Part shown: in pieces, positions 20,074 to 29,890 of the stretch | Position numbering within the stretch: the stretch's first letter is position 1 | How the letters are laid out: each line of letters begins with the position of its first letter | NCBI RefSeq assembly: GCF_002874775.1 | Contig: NZ_CP020991.1 | Span: forward strand, 2,014,015 to 2,078,014 | Length of the DNA stretch: 64,000 nt | Direction: 5' to 3' | Source of the DNA: Monoglobus pectinilyticus | GTDB lineage: Bacteria; Bacillota; Clostridia; Monoglobales; Monoglobaceae | Program-made: the position numbers and the translations under genes | The notes under the pieces: model-generated | What the model was told of the DNA's origin: nothing | Database searches by the model: none | The model's input: the letters and a program-made list of their open reading frames with translations, nothing else

Positions 20074-21078
20074 ATGAAAAAGAAAATTATTATTTTAGGA
20101 ATATGTTTAGTTCTTGCAGCGGGGACTGTTGCAGCAGTGGCAAGCGGTGCGTATAATAATCAAAATATAGATATAAAATCAGCATTGTCAAAAGTATTTT
20201 CATCTGAGAAATCTGAAAAAAGTTTAGTTCAGAAAGACAGTGTGCAGACAGATTCAATATCTTTAAATGATGATCAAAATAAATCTGTTATAAGTACGGA
20301 TTTATCAGATAAGGCCATCGCACTATACCCATCCAACTTTTATTCCATGGTTGAGATATTGAAATCAAATATTTCAGATACTGAAAGTATAGCTGATATT
20401 TTGGCATCTTATTTATATTTAAGAGATATTTATGGTCTTAATAATGAACAGCTTGAGTATATAGCCGGTCTTATTACCAATGGAGCCGACCCAAACAGTA
20501 TATTAGACATAGCATACTTTTGGGCTGACACTTGTGAAGATATAACCATAATTGAACAGATATATAATAAAAAAGGCGATTATGAAGGCGGGCGTTTTTG
20601 GATTGAGAATGCTTATAATAATATCACAAAAAATGTTCATGGGGTTTTAGAATCTGAGGAAATAAATAATTATCTTTCTTTGGGAGTAACTGTTTCAGAT
20701 ATACAGAACGCAAATATTTTGAGCCGCAAAGGAGTTTATTCAATTAAGCAAATTTTAGACAGAATTGCCGGCGGAGATACAATGATAAACATTATAAACG
20801 AAGTATATGGCACAAGTATAAGTCAGCCGGTCAATTTGTTTGGAATAAGTGAAAATGAAAAATCTGACGAGAGTATATTGAACAGCAAAGAGCTTGCGGC
20901 GCTTGAGAATAAACAGATTGAGGAATCTGCTTCAGAGATTTTATCCGATGAGAAAACAGCTGAAAGACTGGTGGAAAAAAGAAATGAAAAAAATGCGGAA
21001 CTGGTAAAACAGCTGATAAATGAGGGAATATTAGAAGGGAGAATAGATAAAGATTTGGGGGTTGTGTTTGATGAATAA
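20074..21078 (+). CDS. Exported protein of unknown function, Rhs operon
   Basis: This is a 334-residue protein I do not recognise. It has an N-terminal membrane or signal segment (residues 4-26, rich in Ile, Leu and Ala), then a Ser/Asp/Lys-rich linker to about residue 75. A mostly helical acidic region follows, and the tail (from about 270) is Glu/Lys-rich and predicted helical. There is no lipobox Cys and no catalytic motif. GGAGGGGCGG precedes the ATG. It follows the RCC1 gene by 12 bp and overlaps the Rhs gene by 8 bp, so the three are translated together. Position suggests an accessory of Rhs secretion or display. Confidence 0.7.
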   Translation: MKKKIIILGICLVLAAGTVAAVASGAYNNQNIDIKSALSKVFSSEKSEKSLVQKDSVQTDSISLNDDQNKSVISTDLSDKAIALYPSNFYSMVEILKSNISDTESIADILASYLYLRDIYGLNNEQLEYIAGLITNGADPNSILDIAYFWADTCEDITIIEQIYNKKGDYEGGRFWIENAYNNITKNVHGVLESEEINNYLSLGVTVSDIQNANILSRKGVYSIKQILDRIAGGDTMINIINEVYGTSISQPVNLFGISENEKSDESILNSKELAALENKQIEESASEILSDEKTAERLVEKRNEKNAELVKQLINEGILEGRIDKDLGVVFDE

Positions 21079-24000
21079 GATAAAATGCAGATTAATAATA
21101 TGTATAGTGTCAATATTAGTAAGTATGATAGGAATCACATGTTATGCGTCAACATCAGATGAGTTGTATGAACAATCGTTAACCCAAAACTTGATAGAGC
21201 AGTACGGAGCGGATTATGAAACTCCATTTATAGCTCCCGGCGGCAACGTGTCGCTGAGTGACGGAAATGTTAATATAAATGAGGTGGATATGAGTCTGCC
21301 AGGAAGAAATGGTATGGATGTTAATATTAGGCGTACTCATTATGTAAACGGAGGACCTGTCAGTTACAGCGGAACAAGAGTATTTGCCAGAGGGGGAAGC
21401 GTTCAAACAAGTCCGATGTATGTGTTTACATATGTTTTAAACGGTAATTCAAAGACAATATATGTAGCGTTTGATAAAGAGGAGGATTTGGTAGACAGTT
21501 TTTATGCCGAGTCTTCAAAATTAAATACAATTGAGACTGACGCCATAGGTAAAAAATATTATAAATACTCAACTATAAAGGATACATCCGGAGTATTGTT
21601 CACTAGAGATAAAAGTAAGGCTGCAGTAAAAATGAGCGAAGTACCTAATGAGTTTTATACAACCACAGTGCATGCTACCGATATTGAAATAGGTTATGGC
21701 TGGTATGTGTCAATGCCTCAGTTGACTTTGGTAAACAAGTCAGAACAAGCCTCTGATATGAAATATAAGTATTTATTTAAAGATGAAAACGGTCAGACAA
21801 TGAATTTTTCATATTTGAAAGAAGAATCGAAAGATTCAGGCTGGATATATAAACCGGGAAGCTGTAAAGTTTCAGATTCAGACAGCCAATATACAGCTCA
21901 GGTATATGATGAACTTCAGACGCATAGTTTAGGATTTAACTATGATATAACAATAACAGACGGTGAGGGGAAGACATATTATTACGAACAAACCTTGAAA
22001 ACATACTTTTTGCCTGCCGCAATTATCGATAGGTACGGCAATGCCGTCCGTTATACTTCCAACGCTGACGGAAGCGTGACGATAGTTGATACTTATGGCA
22101 GAAATATACACGTGTCGCAGGCAGGTATAACTGTCTCAAATGGGAACTTTACTAAGAGCGTAGAATACAGCCTCTCAAGGGTAAACAGTGACAGAGACCC
22201 ATACGGTCTGCTGGATTGTTATTCGAAATATATTTTAAATGTTAAGAAGTATAATGGCGTTTCTTATGAGACTACAGAATACGTATCGCATAAGAGTACA
22301 ATGCTTTTTGTCAGGAGCGGTGAAGTAAGTTATTATGATAAAATTGAGAAGGTTACATTTCCGACAAATGCTTCGGTAGAGTATGAATACGAAACTGTTC
22401 CAACAGTTAAAAAGTTTGCTTCCAGTATTGGGGCGAATGTGGTTTCGCATTGTGATTATCATATAAATAAAGAAAAAGTATATGAAGACGGCAGTGAAAA
22501 ATATGAAAGAACATATTCGTTTGAACAAGCTTCCCAGAAAAGTTATGTAGATAATAAAGAACGCAGTGTTACAGTTGAGGACACATATGACGACGGAAGT
22601 AAAAAAAGTATGACTTATAGTTATGATTATGCCGGCAGACTGTTTGAGAAAAGCGGACAAATTGAAGGCAAAAAATATACGGAAGAATATAAGTATTCCT
22701 ATACTTCTCAGAATCTTTTATCATCAATTCCGGAAGAAAATATGCTGAAATGCAGAAAGGCATATTTGAAGAGCACAATAACTACCTATGACAATAACAT
22801 GGTAAATATAGCTTATAATGAGTATAACAGCAGAAATCTTCCTACGTATACTATGAACGGAGAGTTAGAGTCATTATATACATATGATAATAATTATGGT
22901 ATATTATTATCAAAGGAATATCAAAAAGACAGCAATACTAAAATGAAAGTAAGTAATACCATAACCGCGGACGGAAAAAGTATCTTAAAGTCAGAAGTTT
23001 TTGAAAACGGCTCTCAAAAGACAGTTACTTCATATACATATAATAGCGATGGTACCATAGCAAGCCAAACTGTCACACCTACAGTAGGAGAACCGCTTAC
23101 TACAGAGTTTGGCTATACATATAATCCTGACGGCTCATTCAGCATAACGACAACCGTTAATAACGTTAAAGATAATGACGGCAGCAGTAAGTCGGTGACA
23201 ACAGTGCAGAATTATGACTGGCTGGGCAACTTAACATCGTCTGTTGACGCTATGGGGAATACAACTGTATATTGGTATGATAACTTAGGAAGGGTGATCA
23301 GACAAATAAATCCTGATGAAACAAACAAAAAAATAGACTATAACGTTTCTGACAACAGTGTTACGGTTACTGATGAAAACGGATATGTAACAACAAAAGA
23401 CTATTCTCCGCTTGGCTATATGGATAAGATTTATTTTGATAATGATTTAAACAAGCTGGCTGCAGAATATAAATACGATAACCACGGCAGAAAAGTAAGC
23501 GAAACAGCATATCAGGATATCGGAGGAAAGGCTGTAAAGGAAAATTATACTTATGACCAGTTCGACAGAATAAAGACTCAAACCAGCAAAGAGGATGATA
23601 CAGTTTTAGATAAAATCAACTATCAATATAGTTATGGAGAGGGATACCAAAGTTTGGGTGAGGGAATTAATATAGTAAACGTTCCTTCAAATGCTAAAAA
23701 GCTAACAGTTTTATTCTACAGCAAATCATCGAGGAACTATGATGCAGCTGTTCAGGACGACAACAGCGTATATTTTACTGAAAAAATGACGTATGGAAAG
23801 ACAAAAGGAACCGTTGTTGATGTGACAGGCTTGTCCCAAATAAGAATTTCAGCAGGGTATAGCGGAGCATACTATAAATTTCTGACCGATGAAGAGACTG
23901 CTCAGAATATAAACCTGCTGGGCGGAGCAAGCCAAACGGTTACAGCGACATATACAGGGGATGAGACATATGTGAAACCGACAGTTGAAACTGTATTGGA

Positions 24001-26899
24001 CGGATTTGGAAATAAAGTGTCAGAGACTTACTATAAGCACGGAACCGATACAGTGCTGAACAAAAACACATATAAGTACGACTATGCCGGGAATGTGACG
24101 GAGACTCTTGGCGGACGAACTTATATGGAGAATTTGGGAAGCTATACAAGCAAAGCTGAATATAATTATATGGGTAAGCCCACTAAAGTATATCAGACGG
24201 ACGGTAGTTATGTAACCGCTGAGTATGATGATTACGGAAATGCTCTGACAAGCACAGACTATGAAGGCAATACAACAACGGTATGTTATGATATACTGGG
24301 AAGAGCAATAGCCTGCGAAGCGCCGTTTGATGAAACGACAACCACAAAAAGTCTGACATATTATGACGCAAACGGAAACGTGATAAAAACAAAGCAGCAG
24401 GTGACAGCTTCAAGCTATACTGAGACAGAAAACGAGTATGATAACCGCAACAGGCTGGTATCGGTGAGGATAAACGATGGTGAGCGGGACATATATACGC
24501 AGTATGCGTATGACGGAGCAGGGAATGTGGTAAAAATGGTAACCGGTCAGACAAGCAAGATAGAAGATTTGTATGGAACCCTGCCGGAAGAAGCAACGTA
24601 TCAAACCTATGAGTATGACAGATTTGGAAATGTGACAAAAGCCACAGACGCGCTGGGACAGGACGTGATAAGTGAATATAACCTGATGGGACTGCCAACC
24701 AAACAAACGGACAAAAACGGAAATGAAACAGTAAATACGTATAATGCGTATGGAAGCGTTTTGACGAGCAAGGTGACAGGAGATGAAGATATAATCAATG
24801 CATACAGCAAGAATAATCTTCTGATATCAACCAAACAAGGAAAGGAAGAGATAAAATACACCTATGACGACTATGGCTATATGAAAACAGAAAGCCAAGG
24901 GAATATTCAGAATACATATAGTTATGACGTAAACGGAAACAGGAAAAATTATACACAAAAAGCAGGAACAAACACAATACTGACAGGGTCATATACATAT
25001 GACATATTGGACAGACTGATAGAAGTAGATTACGGAACAGTAAGCGCAGGGTATATGTATAATGCAAATGGAAGACTGACAAAGGAGACAAGGTGGAATA
25101 TAACAAGCGAGTATACATATAACAAAGCCGGATTGGTGACAGAGATGAAAAATAGTTCAGGTCAGAGCTATACATACAGCTATAACTTGGCAGGAAATCA
25201 AACTGTAAAAGCGTCGGGACAGGAGATAACAAACTATGGATATGATGGAATAGGACAGCTGATAACTGAAAATGTAGTTTCGCCCAAAGAAGATGAATGG
25301 GATTATAATAATACATATTATCAGTATGACACGAGAGGAAACAGGATATTAAAGTCAAACAGCGATGTGTACGAGGAAGCGTCGGAGATAGAATATAAAT
25401 ATGATAAGAACAATAGGCTGAAAGAGGAAAGGGAGACGAATCCGATAAACAGCATGTATGAGAAGATAACATCATACGAATATGACAACAACGGAAACAT
25501 ATTGTTTAAAGGAATAGAAGAGTATGACGGAATAATAGAAGGAGAGGAAAGAGAAATAGAGCTGGGAAAAGGATATTTTGAAAACGAGGAATATGTAAGG
25601 TATTATAGCTATAACGGAAGAAACCAGCTGATAGGAATGAAAAGCGACAAGACGGAAGCAATATATAAATATGACCCGACAGGAAGGAGAGAGAGCAAAA
25701 CAGTAAACGGAAAGACAACGACCCACCGCTGGGATGGAAGCAATATAGTGAGCGAAGCTGGAGAGAATCCAACGGTATACTATATGGGAATAAACCTGAT
25801 AGCGCAGAAAGATAATGCGGGAATAAGTTATTATCAGTATAATGCACACGGAGACATAACAGGTTTAGAAAACACAAAAACAAAGATGCTGACGAGATAC
25901 GAGTATGACGCGTTTGGAGGCTCAAAGGAAGTAACGGGAACAGTATACGGATATAACGGCCAGTATACAGACAAAGAGACAGGATTGATATACTTGAGGA
26001 ACCGTTACTATGACCCGGAAACAGGAAGATTCACACAAGAAGACCCGGTAATGGACGGACTGAACTGGTACGCATACTGTGGTAATAATCCTGTGAATTT
26101 TTTTGACCCAAGTGGGTTAGAATCTGGATATTGGTATAAGGATAATTCAATTTTAGATGAATCGTTGCAATATACAGAACAAGAACAAAAAAATATGGAT
26201 TCGGCTATTCAGGCATATAAGGATGGTTTCTTATCTGAAGATGATTTAATTGATAATATAATAAGTAATAATGGTATTATTCCTAGTGTAGGATATGAAA
26301 TAAATGGGAATAATGTAAATATAATTATTAGAGCTGAATTTTCTGGTGATAGATGTGACGAAGTGTTTGAAAGTACAGGTAAAACATATAAACAATTATG
26401 CATTGAAGGCATTGAAGAATATTGGTCAGGAGAGGTTGATGGAATTACTATAAATACGAAAGTTATTGAATTTGACAAAAATAAATGTAAGGTTGAAGAA
26501 TATAAACTTTTAAGCTATGAAAGTATGGTAGAAGAAGCTGGAGAAGGTAGAGAAAATTCAGGATATGTTTCTCATAAACCTGGTAAAAAAACATACATAG
26601 TAGATTTTGATTATCATAAATCCCAATTTGTTAATAGATTTACAGAATATGATCGGTATCAATATGTTTGTGTTCATGAAACCGGTCATGGATTGAGACT
26701 TGGAGATTTACATGACAAAGGAAAGTATTCAGCATGTGTTGACTCAATAATGTGGGGTAATGCGAATTATACAGTTTCAAACAAATCTCTTGATTTAAGG
26801 ATGTTATTAGTATCAGTATCAAATAAATTTAATAAAGATGTAGAGTATAGTAGTTATCCTGATATAATGGATAAATATTCACCAGATTGGAGGAAGTAA
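21071..26899 (+). CDS. Secreted Rhs/YD-repeat protein with C-terminal zinc metalloprotease-like tip
   Basis: A 1942-residue WapA-like polymorphic toxin candidate. ATG 21071 is chosen over TTG 21062; it gives a signal peptide (MNKIKCRLIICIVSILV) and overlaps the upstream stop. The start of the mature protein (APGGNVSLSDGNVN) is typical of clostridial Rhs proteins. Dozens of YD repeats (YTYDDYGYM, YEYDNNGNI) fill about 430-1600. The core ends with LRNRYYDPETGRFTQEDP and a DPSGL motif (1679-1683). The variable tip after it (about 259 residues) has HETGHGLRLGD (His at 1869) and a later SIMW, matching a metzincin-type HExxH...D zinc site and Met-turn. The last part of the core is copied at 31315. 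The tip presumably cleaves a protein in a competing or host cell; target unknown. Confidence 0.88.
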   Translation: MNKIKCRLIICIVSILVSMIGITCYASTSDELYEQSLTQNLIEQYGADYETPFIAPGGNVSLSDGNVNINEVDMSLPGRNGMDVNIRRTHYVNGGPVSYSGTRVFARGGSVQTSPMYVFTYVLNGNSKTIYVAFDKEEDLVDSFYAESSKLNTIETDAIGKKYYKYSTIKDTSGVLFTRDKSKAAVKMSEVPNEFYTTTVHATDIEIGYGWYVSMPQLTLVNKSEQASDMKYKYLFKDENGQTMNFSYLKEESKDSGWIYKPGSCKVSDSDSQYTAQVYDELQTHSLGFNYDITITDGEGKTYYYEQTLKTYFLPAAIIDRYGNAVRYTSNADGSVTIVDTYGRNIHVSQAGITVSNGNFTKSVEYSLSRVNSDRDPYGLLDCYSKYILNVKKYNGVSYETTEYVSHKSTMLFVRSGEVSYYDKIEKVTFPTNASVEYEYETVPTVKKFASSIGANVVSHCDYHINKEKVYEDGSEKYERTYSFEQASQKSYVDNKERSVTVEDTYDDGSKKSMTYSYDYAGRLFEKSGQIEGKKYTEEYKYSYTSQNLLSSIPEENMLKCRKAYLKSTITTYDNNMVNIAYNEYNSRNLPTYTMNGELESLYTYDNNYGILLSKEYQKDSNTKMKVSNTITADGKSILKSEVFENGSQKTVTSYTYNSDGTIASQTVTPTVGEPLTTEFGYTYNPDGSFSITTTVNNVKDNDGSSKSVTTVQNYDWLGNLTSSVDAMGNTTVYWYDNLGRVIRQINPDETNKKIDYNVSDNSVTVTDENGYVTTKDYSPLGYMDKIYFDNDLNKLAAEYKYDNHGRKVSETAYQDIGGKAVKENYTYDQFDRIKTQTSKEDDTVLDKINYQYSYGEGYQSLGEGINIVNVPSNAKKLTVLFYSKSSRNYDAAVQDDNSVYFTEKMTYGKTKGTVVDVTGLSQIRISAGYSGAYYKFLTDEETAQNINLLGGASQTVTATYTGDETYVKPTVETVLDGFGNKVSETYYKHGTDTVLNKNTYKYDYAGNVTETLGGRTYMENLGSYTSKAEYNYMGKPTKVYQTDGSYVTAEYDDYGNALTSTDYEGNTTTVCYDILGRAIACEAPFDETTTTKSLTYYDANGNVIKTKQQVTASSYTETENEYDNRNRLVSVRINDGERDIYTQYAYDGAGNVVKMVTGQTSKIEDLYGTLPEEATYQTYEYDRFGNVTKATDALGQDVISEYNLMGLPTKQTDKNGNETVNTYNAYGSVLTSKVTGDEDIINAYSKNNLLISTKQGKEEIKYTYDDYGYMKTESQGNIQNTYSYDVNGNRKNYTQKAGTNTILTGSYTYDILDRLIEVDYGTVSAGYMYNANGRLTKETRWNITSEYTYNKAGLVTEMKNSSGQSYTYSYNLAGNQTVKASGQEITNYGYDGIGQLITENVVSPKEDEWDYNNTYYQYDTRGNRILKSNSDVYEEASEIEYKYDKNNRLKEERETNPINSMYEKITSYEYDNNGNILFKGIEEYDGIIEGEEREIELGKGYFENEEYVRYYSYNGRNQLIGMKSDKTEAIYKYDPTGRRESKTVNGKTTTHRWDGSNIVSEAGENPTVYYMGINLIAQKDNAGISYYQYNAHGDITGLENTKTKMLTRYEYDAFGGSKEVTGTVYGYNGQYTDKETGLIYLRNRYYDPETGRFTQEDPVMDGLNWYAYCGNNPVNFFDPSGLESGYWYKDNSILDESLQYTEQEQKNMDSAIQAYKDGFLSEDDLIDNIISNNGIIPSVGYEINGNNVNIIIRAEFSGDRCDEVFESTGKTYKQLCIEGIEEYWSGEVDGITINTKVIEFDKNKCKVEEYKLLSYESMVEEAGEGRENSGYVSHKPGKKTYIVDFDYHKSQFVNRFTEYDRYQYVCVHETGHGLRLGDLHDKGKYSACVDSIMWGNANYTVSNKSLDLRMLLVSVSNKFNKDVEYSSYPDIMDKYSPDWRK
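24668..26119 (+). repeat. Donor copy of the duplicated Rhs core end
   Basis: This segment recurs at 31315-32766. No difference is visible from 24668 to 25956 (about 1.29 kb). Scattered substitutions then appear up to the DPSGL codons, after which the two tips diverge completely at DNA level. The offset is a constant 6647 bp, so there are no indels. Confidence 0.93.
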
Positions 26900-26900
26900 A

Positions 26901-28265
26901 ATGAAATGTATACGTTTTGTAAGTATAATAATTGTAGTATTAATGATGTCTCTAACTTGTTTTGGTTCTGAAAAGTTAAGTTATAACGACGAAATAAAAG
27001 TCTACATAAATAATAATGAAATAAACCTTGATATGTATCCGTTTATAGAAGATAACAGAACTATGGTTCCTATGCGGGGGATTTTTGAAGCCTTAGATGC
27101 AGACGTTGATTGGGATGAGAACAATCAAACAGTTATAGCCACAAAAAATAATATTACTATATCCGTAACAATAAACAGTGATATAATGATAAAAAATAAA
27201 GAATCTATAAAATTAGATGTTCCTGCAAGGTTAGTAGATGACTGCAGAACCTATGTTCCTCTTAGAGCAGTCTCGGAAGCTTTGGGGTGTATGGTTAGAT
27301 GGGATGATGAATATTCAATTGTTGATATCATTGATGACTCAAATCTGCCTGATAAGTGGCATGTTGGAGACATATCTTGTGATGAGTGGTTTGGATATTA
27401 CTATTTTAATAGAGAAGATATGCCTGAGAATGAATATGGATATTTTTCTGACTGCAGTAAATTTTCTGATGGTCTAGCTGCAGCGAGTCAAAGTAATAAA
27501 TATTCTTCAAAAAAATATTATGGATATATTAACGAATATGGATATTTTGTAATACCTGATATATATACAGAAGCAGGTGATTTTCAGAATGGGATTGCAA
27601 TAGTAAAATCTGATTTTTATCCATATCCATATAGAATAAACACAAAGGGAGAATGTGTTGATAATATAGAATTAAAAAAGAATAATGAAGCCAATAATAA
27701 TCTTGAAGTATTTGAAGATAAAGGTTTATATGGATATAAAGATACAGATGGAAATATTGTAATTGAAGCATCATACACTGAGGCGAACAATTTTTCTGAT
27801 GGGTTAGCATTGGTAAAGTCAAGAGATGTAATTTGTACGGGGACTGACCGATTTGATGGATATGGTTATATAAATGTCAAAGGAGAGCTAGTTATACCAT
27901 TTGAATATTATTATATGTCGACAGATTTTAAGGATGGAAGCGCATGTGTTTATGATACGGTAGATAATGTTTTTAGAGCATGGTATATTGATAAATCAGG
28001 TAATAAGATGTTTGGCGATAAAACATTTGTAAGCGGTAATAATTTTTCTGAAGGTTTAGCGGTTGTTCAAACGAAAGGAAATTTACCCAGACCGCTTTTT
28101 GCAAGTTTTGATGAAAAAGATGAGTTCACATATATTAATAAATCCGGAGAATATGCAACAGAAAACAGGTATGATTATGCTGAATCGTTTGTTAATGGCA
28201 GAGCAAAAGTTGTTATTGACGGAAAAGAGAGGTATATAAATAATAAATTTCAATTTATTGATTAG
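26901..28265 (+). CDS. Exported stalk-domain (copper amine oxidase N-like) and WG-repeat protein; candidate partner of the first Rhs tip
   Basis: A 454-residue protein with a signal peptide (MKCIRFVSIIIVVLMM). Residues about 30-155 match the copper-amine-oxidase N-terminal-like stalk domain: DNRTMVPMRGIFEALDADV and later DCRTYVPLRAVSEALGC. The remainder has several WG/YI-type repeats (YGYINEYGYFVIPDIY, LYGYKDTDGNIVIEA, YGYINVKGELVIPFEY). GGAGGA precedes the ATG, which starts one base after the Rhs stop, so the genes are coupled. In polymorphic toxin loci this slot usually encodes the immunity protein. An exported immunity to a secreted protease is plausible, but this domain type is not a known immunity family as far as I can recall. 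Confidence 0.8.
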   Translation: MKCIRFVSIIIVVLMMSLTCFGSEKLSYNDEIKVYINNNEINLDMYPFIEDNRTMVPMRGIFEALDADVDWDENNQTVIATKNNITISVTINSDIMIKNKESIKLDVPARLVDDCRTYVPLRAVSEALGCMVRWDDEYSIVDIIDDSNLPDKWHVGDISCDEWFGYYYFNREDMPENEYGYFSDCSKFSDGLAAASQSNKYSSKKYYGYINEYGYFVIPDIYTEAGDFQNGIAIVKSDFYPYPYRINTKGECVDNIELKKNNEANNNLEVFEDKGLYGYKDTDGNIVIEASYTEANNFSDGLALVKSRDVICTGTDRFDGYGYINVKGELVIPFEYYYMSTDFKDGSACVYDTVDNVFRAWYIDKSGNKMFGDKTFVSGNNFSEGLAVVQTKGNLPRPLFASFDEKDEFTYINKSGEYATENRYDYAESFVNGRAKVVIDGKERYINNKFQFID

Positions 28266-28353
28266 TTATTTTAATAATAGGCAAATATTTGGCTATTAGA
28301 AATTATGGAGTGTAGAATTAAAAAGATGGATTTTTACATAAACTGAAAAATTC

Positions 28354-28381
28354 CGGAGGGCGTAAATCATTACGCCCTCCG
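28354..28381 (+). terminator. Palindromic hairpin at module boundary (copy 1)
   Basis: CGGAGGGCGTAA / TTACGCCCTCCG is a 12-bp perfect stem with an ATCA loop. It has no T run, so it may be a processing or recombination feature rather than a simple terminator. Close relatives are at 29689, 35316 and 36639, always a few tens of bases before a 150-bp element. Confidence 0.7.
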
Positions 28382-28406
28382 GTAACTCCGAAAAGTTGGA
28401 CAAGCA

Positions 28407-28555
28407 TACGCATAAAAAACTGAAACGGAGTAAAAACACCGGAAAGTTTTTGCTTATATAAAAATAATTAACTATTTAAAATAAAAATCCATTAAATACT
28501 TCCTTTTTAAATAGTTAAGAAATACATATAACTCCGTTTCAGTTTTTTATGCGTA
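28407..28555 (+). repeat. 150-bp terminal-inverted-repeat element, copy R1
   Basis: 149 bp with 25-bp perfect terminal inverted repeats (begins TACGCATAAAAAACTG, ends CAGTTTTTTATGCGTA). A second inner pair, TAACTATTTAAA / TTTAAATAGTTA, lies between. There is no coding capacity. It is identical to R4 at 35369 and similar to R2, R5 and the inverted R3. It could be a MITE, a recombination site or a long RNA hairpin. Confidence 0.88.
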
Positions 28556-28569
28556 AGTAAGTATATTAA

Positions 28570-28896
28570 AAACAATTAAGTGTAGAAGCGACAAAACTAA
28601 AAATAAAAAGTTATACAGAAAAACAATATGGAGAAGCGTTTGCTATGACAATAGAAGATGCTTTTAGAGCTGAAAAGTCTTATGAAACAAGAAGTGAAAA
28701 TACAGATTTAGTGATAGGAACAAATGGATATGGTCAATTTCCATATGATTTGACAGTAACAAGTAATTCTGTTTTTTCACCAGAATCAGATATGGGTGAT
28801 TTAAAAGAAAAAAGGATAGGTGATTATGTATCAGCAGCAATATTGAGAAGCAGAGGACCCAATATAGTAGAATATTTATTAGATGTTTATAACTAA
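28570..28896 (+). pseudogene. Start-less gene remnant A (83-codon frame at 28645)
   Basis: The open frame runs from the stop at 28567 to 28896 and can be read 25 codons upstream of its only ATG (28645). That ATG has no good ribosome site, which suggests the 3' end of a longer gene cut by element R1. The residues (MTIEDAFRAEKSYETR ... VEYLLDVYN) are hydrophilic and not recognised. It lies directly upstream of the exported protein at 28936, in the slot where a toxin tip would precede its partner. The same 327 bp recur without visible difference at 35532-35858. Its origin as a displaced Rhs tip is inference. Confidence 0.55.
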
Positions 28897-28935
28897 AGTA
28901 TTATATAACTAAAAAAATAAAAAGGATGTGTAAAA

Positions 28936-29625
28936 ATGAAAAGATCAATAGGATGTATGATTGCAATATGTATATTATTATCAAGTATAACAGTGAATGC
29001 ACAAATAAGACCATTTTGGGCTGATGGAGATTTTAATATAATATGTGATTTAGGAATAGTACCAAAAGAATATAGAGAAAAAGATATAAATGATTTAGTA
29101 ACAAGGGCGGAAGTTGTTCATACACTTTCATGTCTTGTTTTTGCCGATAATTATCTGATTCCGCAGGATAATCAAGATGGAATATATGAGAATCTTGGTT
29201 GGAGATTCGAGGATATTGAAAGTAACTCTAAAGATTGTACTATAGCATTTTGGGGAGCATCTATGAGAATATTTAAAGGAGATATAGAAAATGGAGTACA
29301 TAAGGCCAATCTTCAAGAATTAGCAACATGCAGAGATGTAGTATTTATGTCCTTAAGAGCGTTATATAGAAATCTACTTTTTAAAGACGATGATGAAGTA
29401 GATTATTTTAATTTAGCAAAAGAATGTGGAATGATAAATTATGGGACTGTAATATCATCAACGTCAGTAGCAATTGATTTTGAAGAGTTAGATGACAATA
29501 TGACATGGGAAGAATTTTCAAAAATAGTAAGAACTATTTTATATATTCCAAAGACTGTGACAGCATATGGAGGATATATTAATGAATATTACATAGATGA
29601 TTGGAAAAAAGGCTATAGAGAATAA
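28936..29625 (+). CDS. Exported SLH-like protein A1, unknown function
   Basis: A 229-residue protein with signal peptide MKRSIGCMIAICILLSS ending VNAQ. The following stretch (DGDFNIICDLGIVPKEY, then NDLVTRAEVVHTL) resembles a degenerate S-layer homology repeat, including the LVTRAE hallmark. Two further weak repeats may follow. There is no catalytic motif. AAAAAGGATG precedes the ATG. It is 64% or so alike to the protein at 35883 by eye, with near-identical first 60 residues and last 20 residues and a variable middle. Its place after a toxin-tip-like remnant suggests an orphan immunity or surface protein. Confidence 0.7.
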   Translation: MKRSIGCMIAICILLSSITVNAQIRPFWADGDFNIICDLGIVPKEYREKDINDLVTRAEVVHTLSCLVFADNYLIPQDNQDGIYENLGWRFEDIESNSKDCTIAFWGASMRIFKGDIENGVHKANLQELATCRDVVFMSLRALYRNLLFKDDDEVDYFNLAKECGMINYGTVISSTSVAIDFEELDDNMTWEEFSKIVRTILYIPKTVTAYGGYINEYYIDDWKKGYRE

Positions 29626-29688
29626 AGGTTCCTAATAAAACAATAAATTAAGATAACTTTAAAAAATAATGTTTAGTAAGTAAATTTT

Positions 29689-29714
29689 GAGGGCGTAAAT
29701 TAATTTACGCCCTC
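29689..29714 (+). terminator. Palindromic hairpin at module boundary (copy 2)
   Basis: GAGGGCGTAAATT / AATTTACGCCCTC is a perfect 26-bp palindrome 64 bp after protein A1. It is the sister of the hairpin at 28354. Confidence 0.7.
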
Positions 29715-29742
29715 CGGTAAACCAAAAAAAGTTGGACAAGAG

Positions 29743-29889
29743 TACGCATAAAAAACTGAAACGGAGTAAAAAACACCGGAAAGTTTTTGAATATATAAAA
29801 ATTACTTGATCATTTGAAATAAAAATCCATTAAATACCTTATTTAAATAGTTAAGAAATATATAGCTCCGTTTCAGTTTTTTATGCGTA
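29743..29889 (+). repeat. 150-bp terminal-inverted-repeat element, copy R2
   Basis: 147 bp with the same 25-bp terminal repeats as R1 (one mismatch near the inner right end, TAGCTCCG for TAACTCCG) and a somewhat different centre. It is preceded, like R1 and R4, by GTTGGACAAG. It matches R5 at 36693. Confidence 0.87.
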
Positions 29890-29890
29890 A

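Noticed and set aside
24795-25925. Long minus-strand open frames (226, 139 and 125 codons), repeated at 31442-32572
   Set aside because: They are antisense shadows of the purine-rich, repetitive Rhs core; they lack ribosome sites and have implausible Ser/Cys/His/Leu-rich composition.
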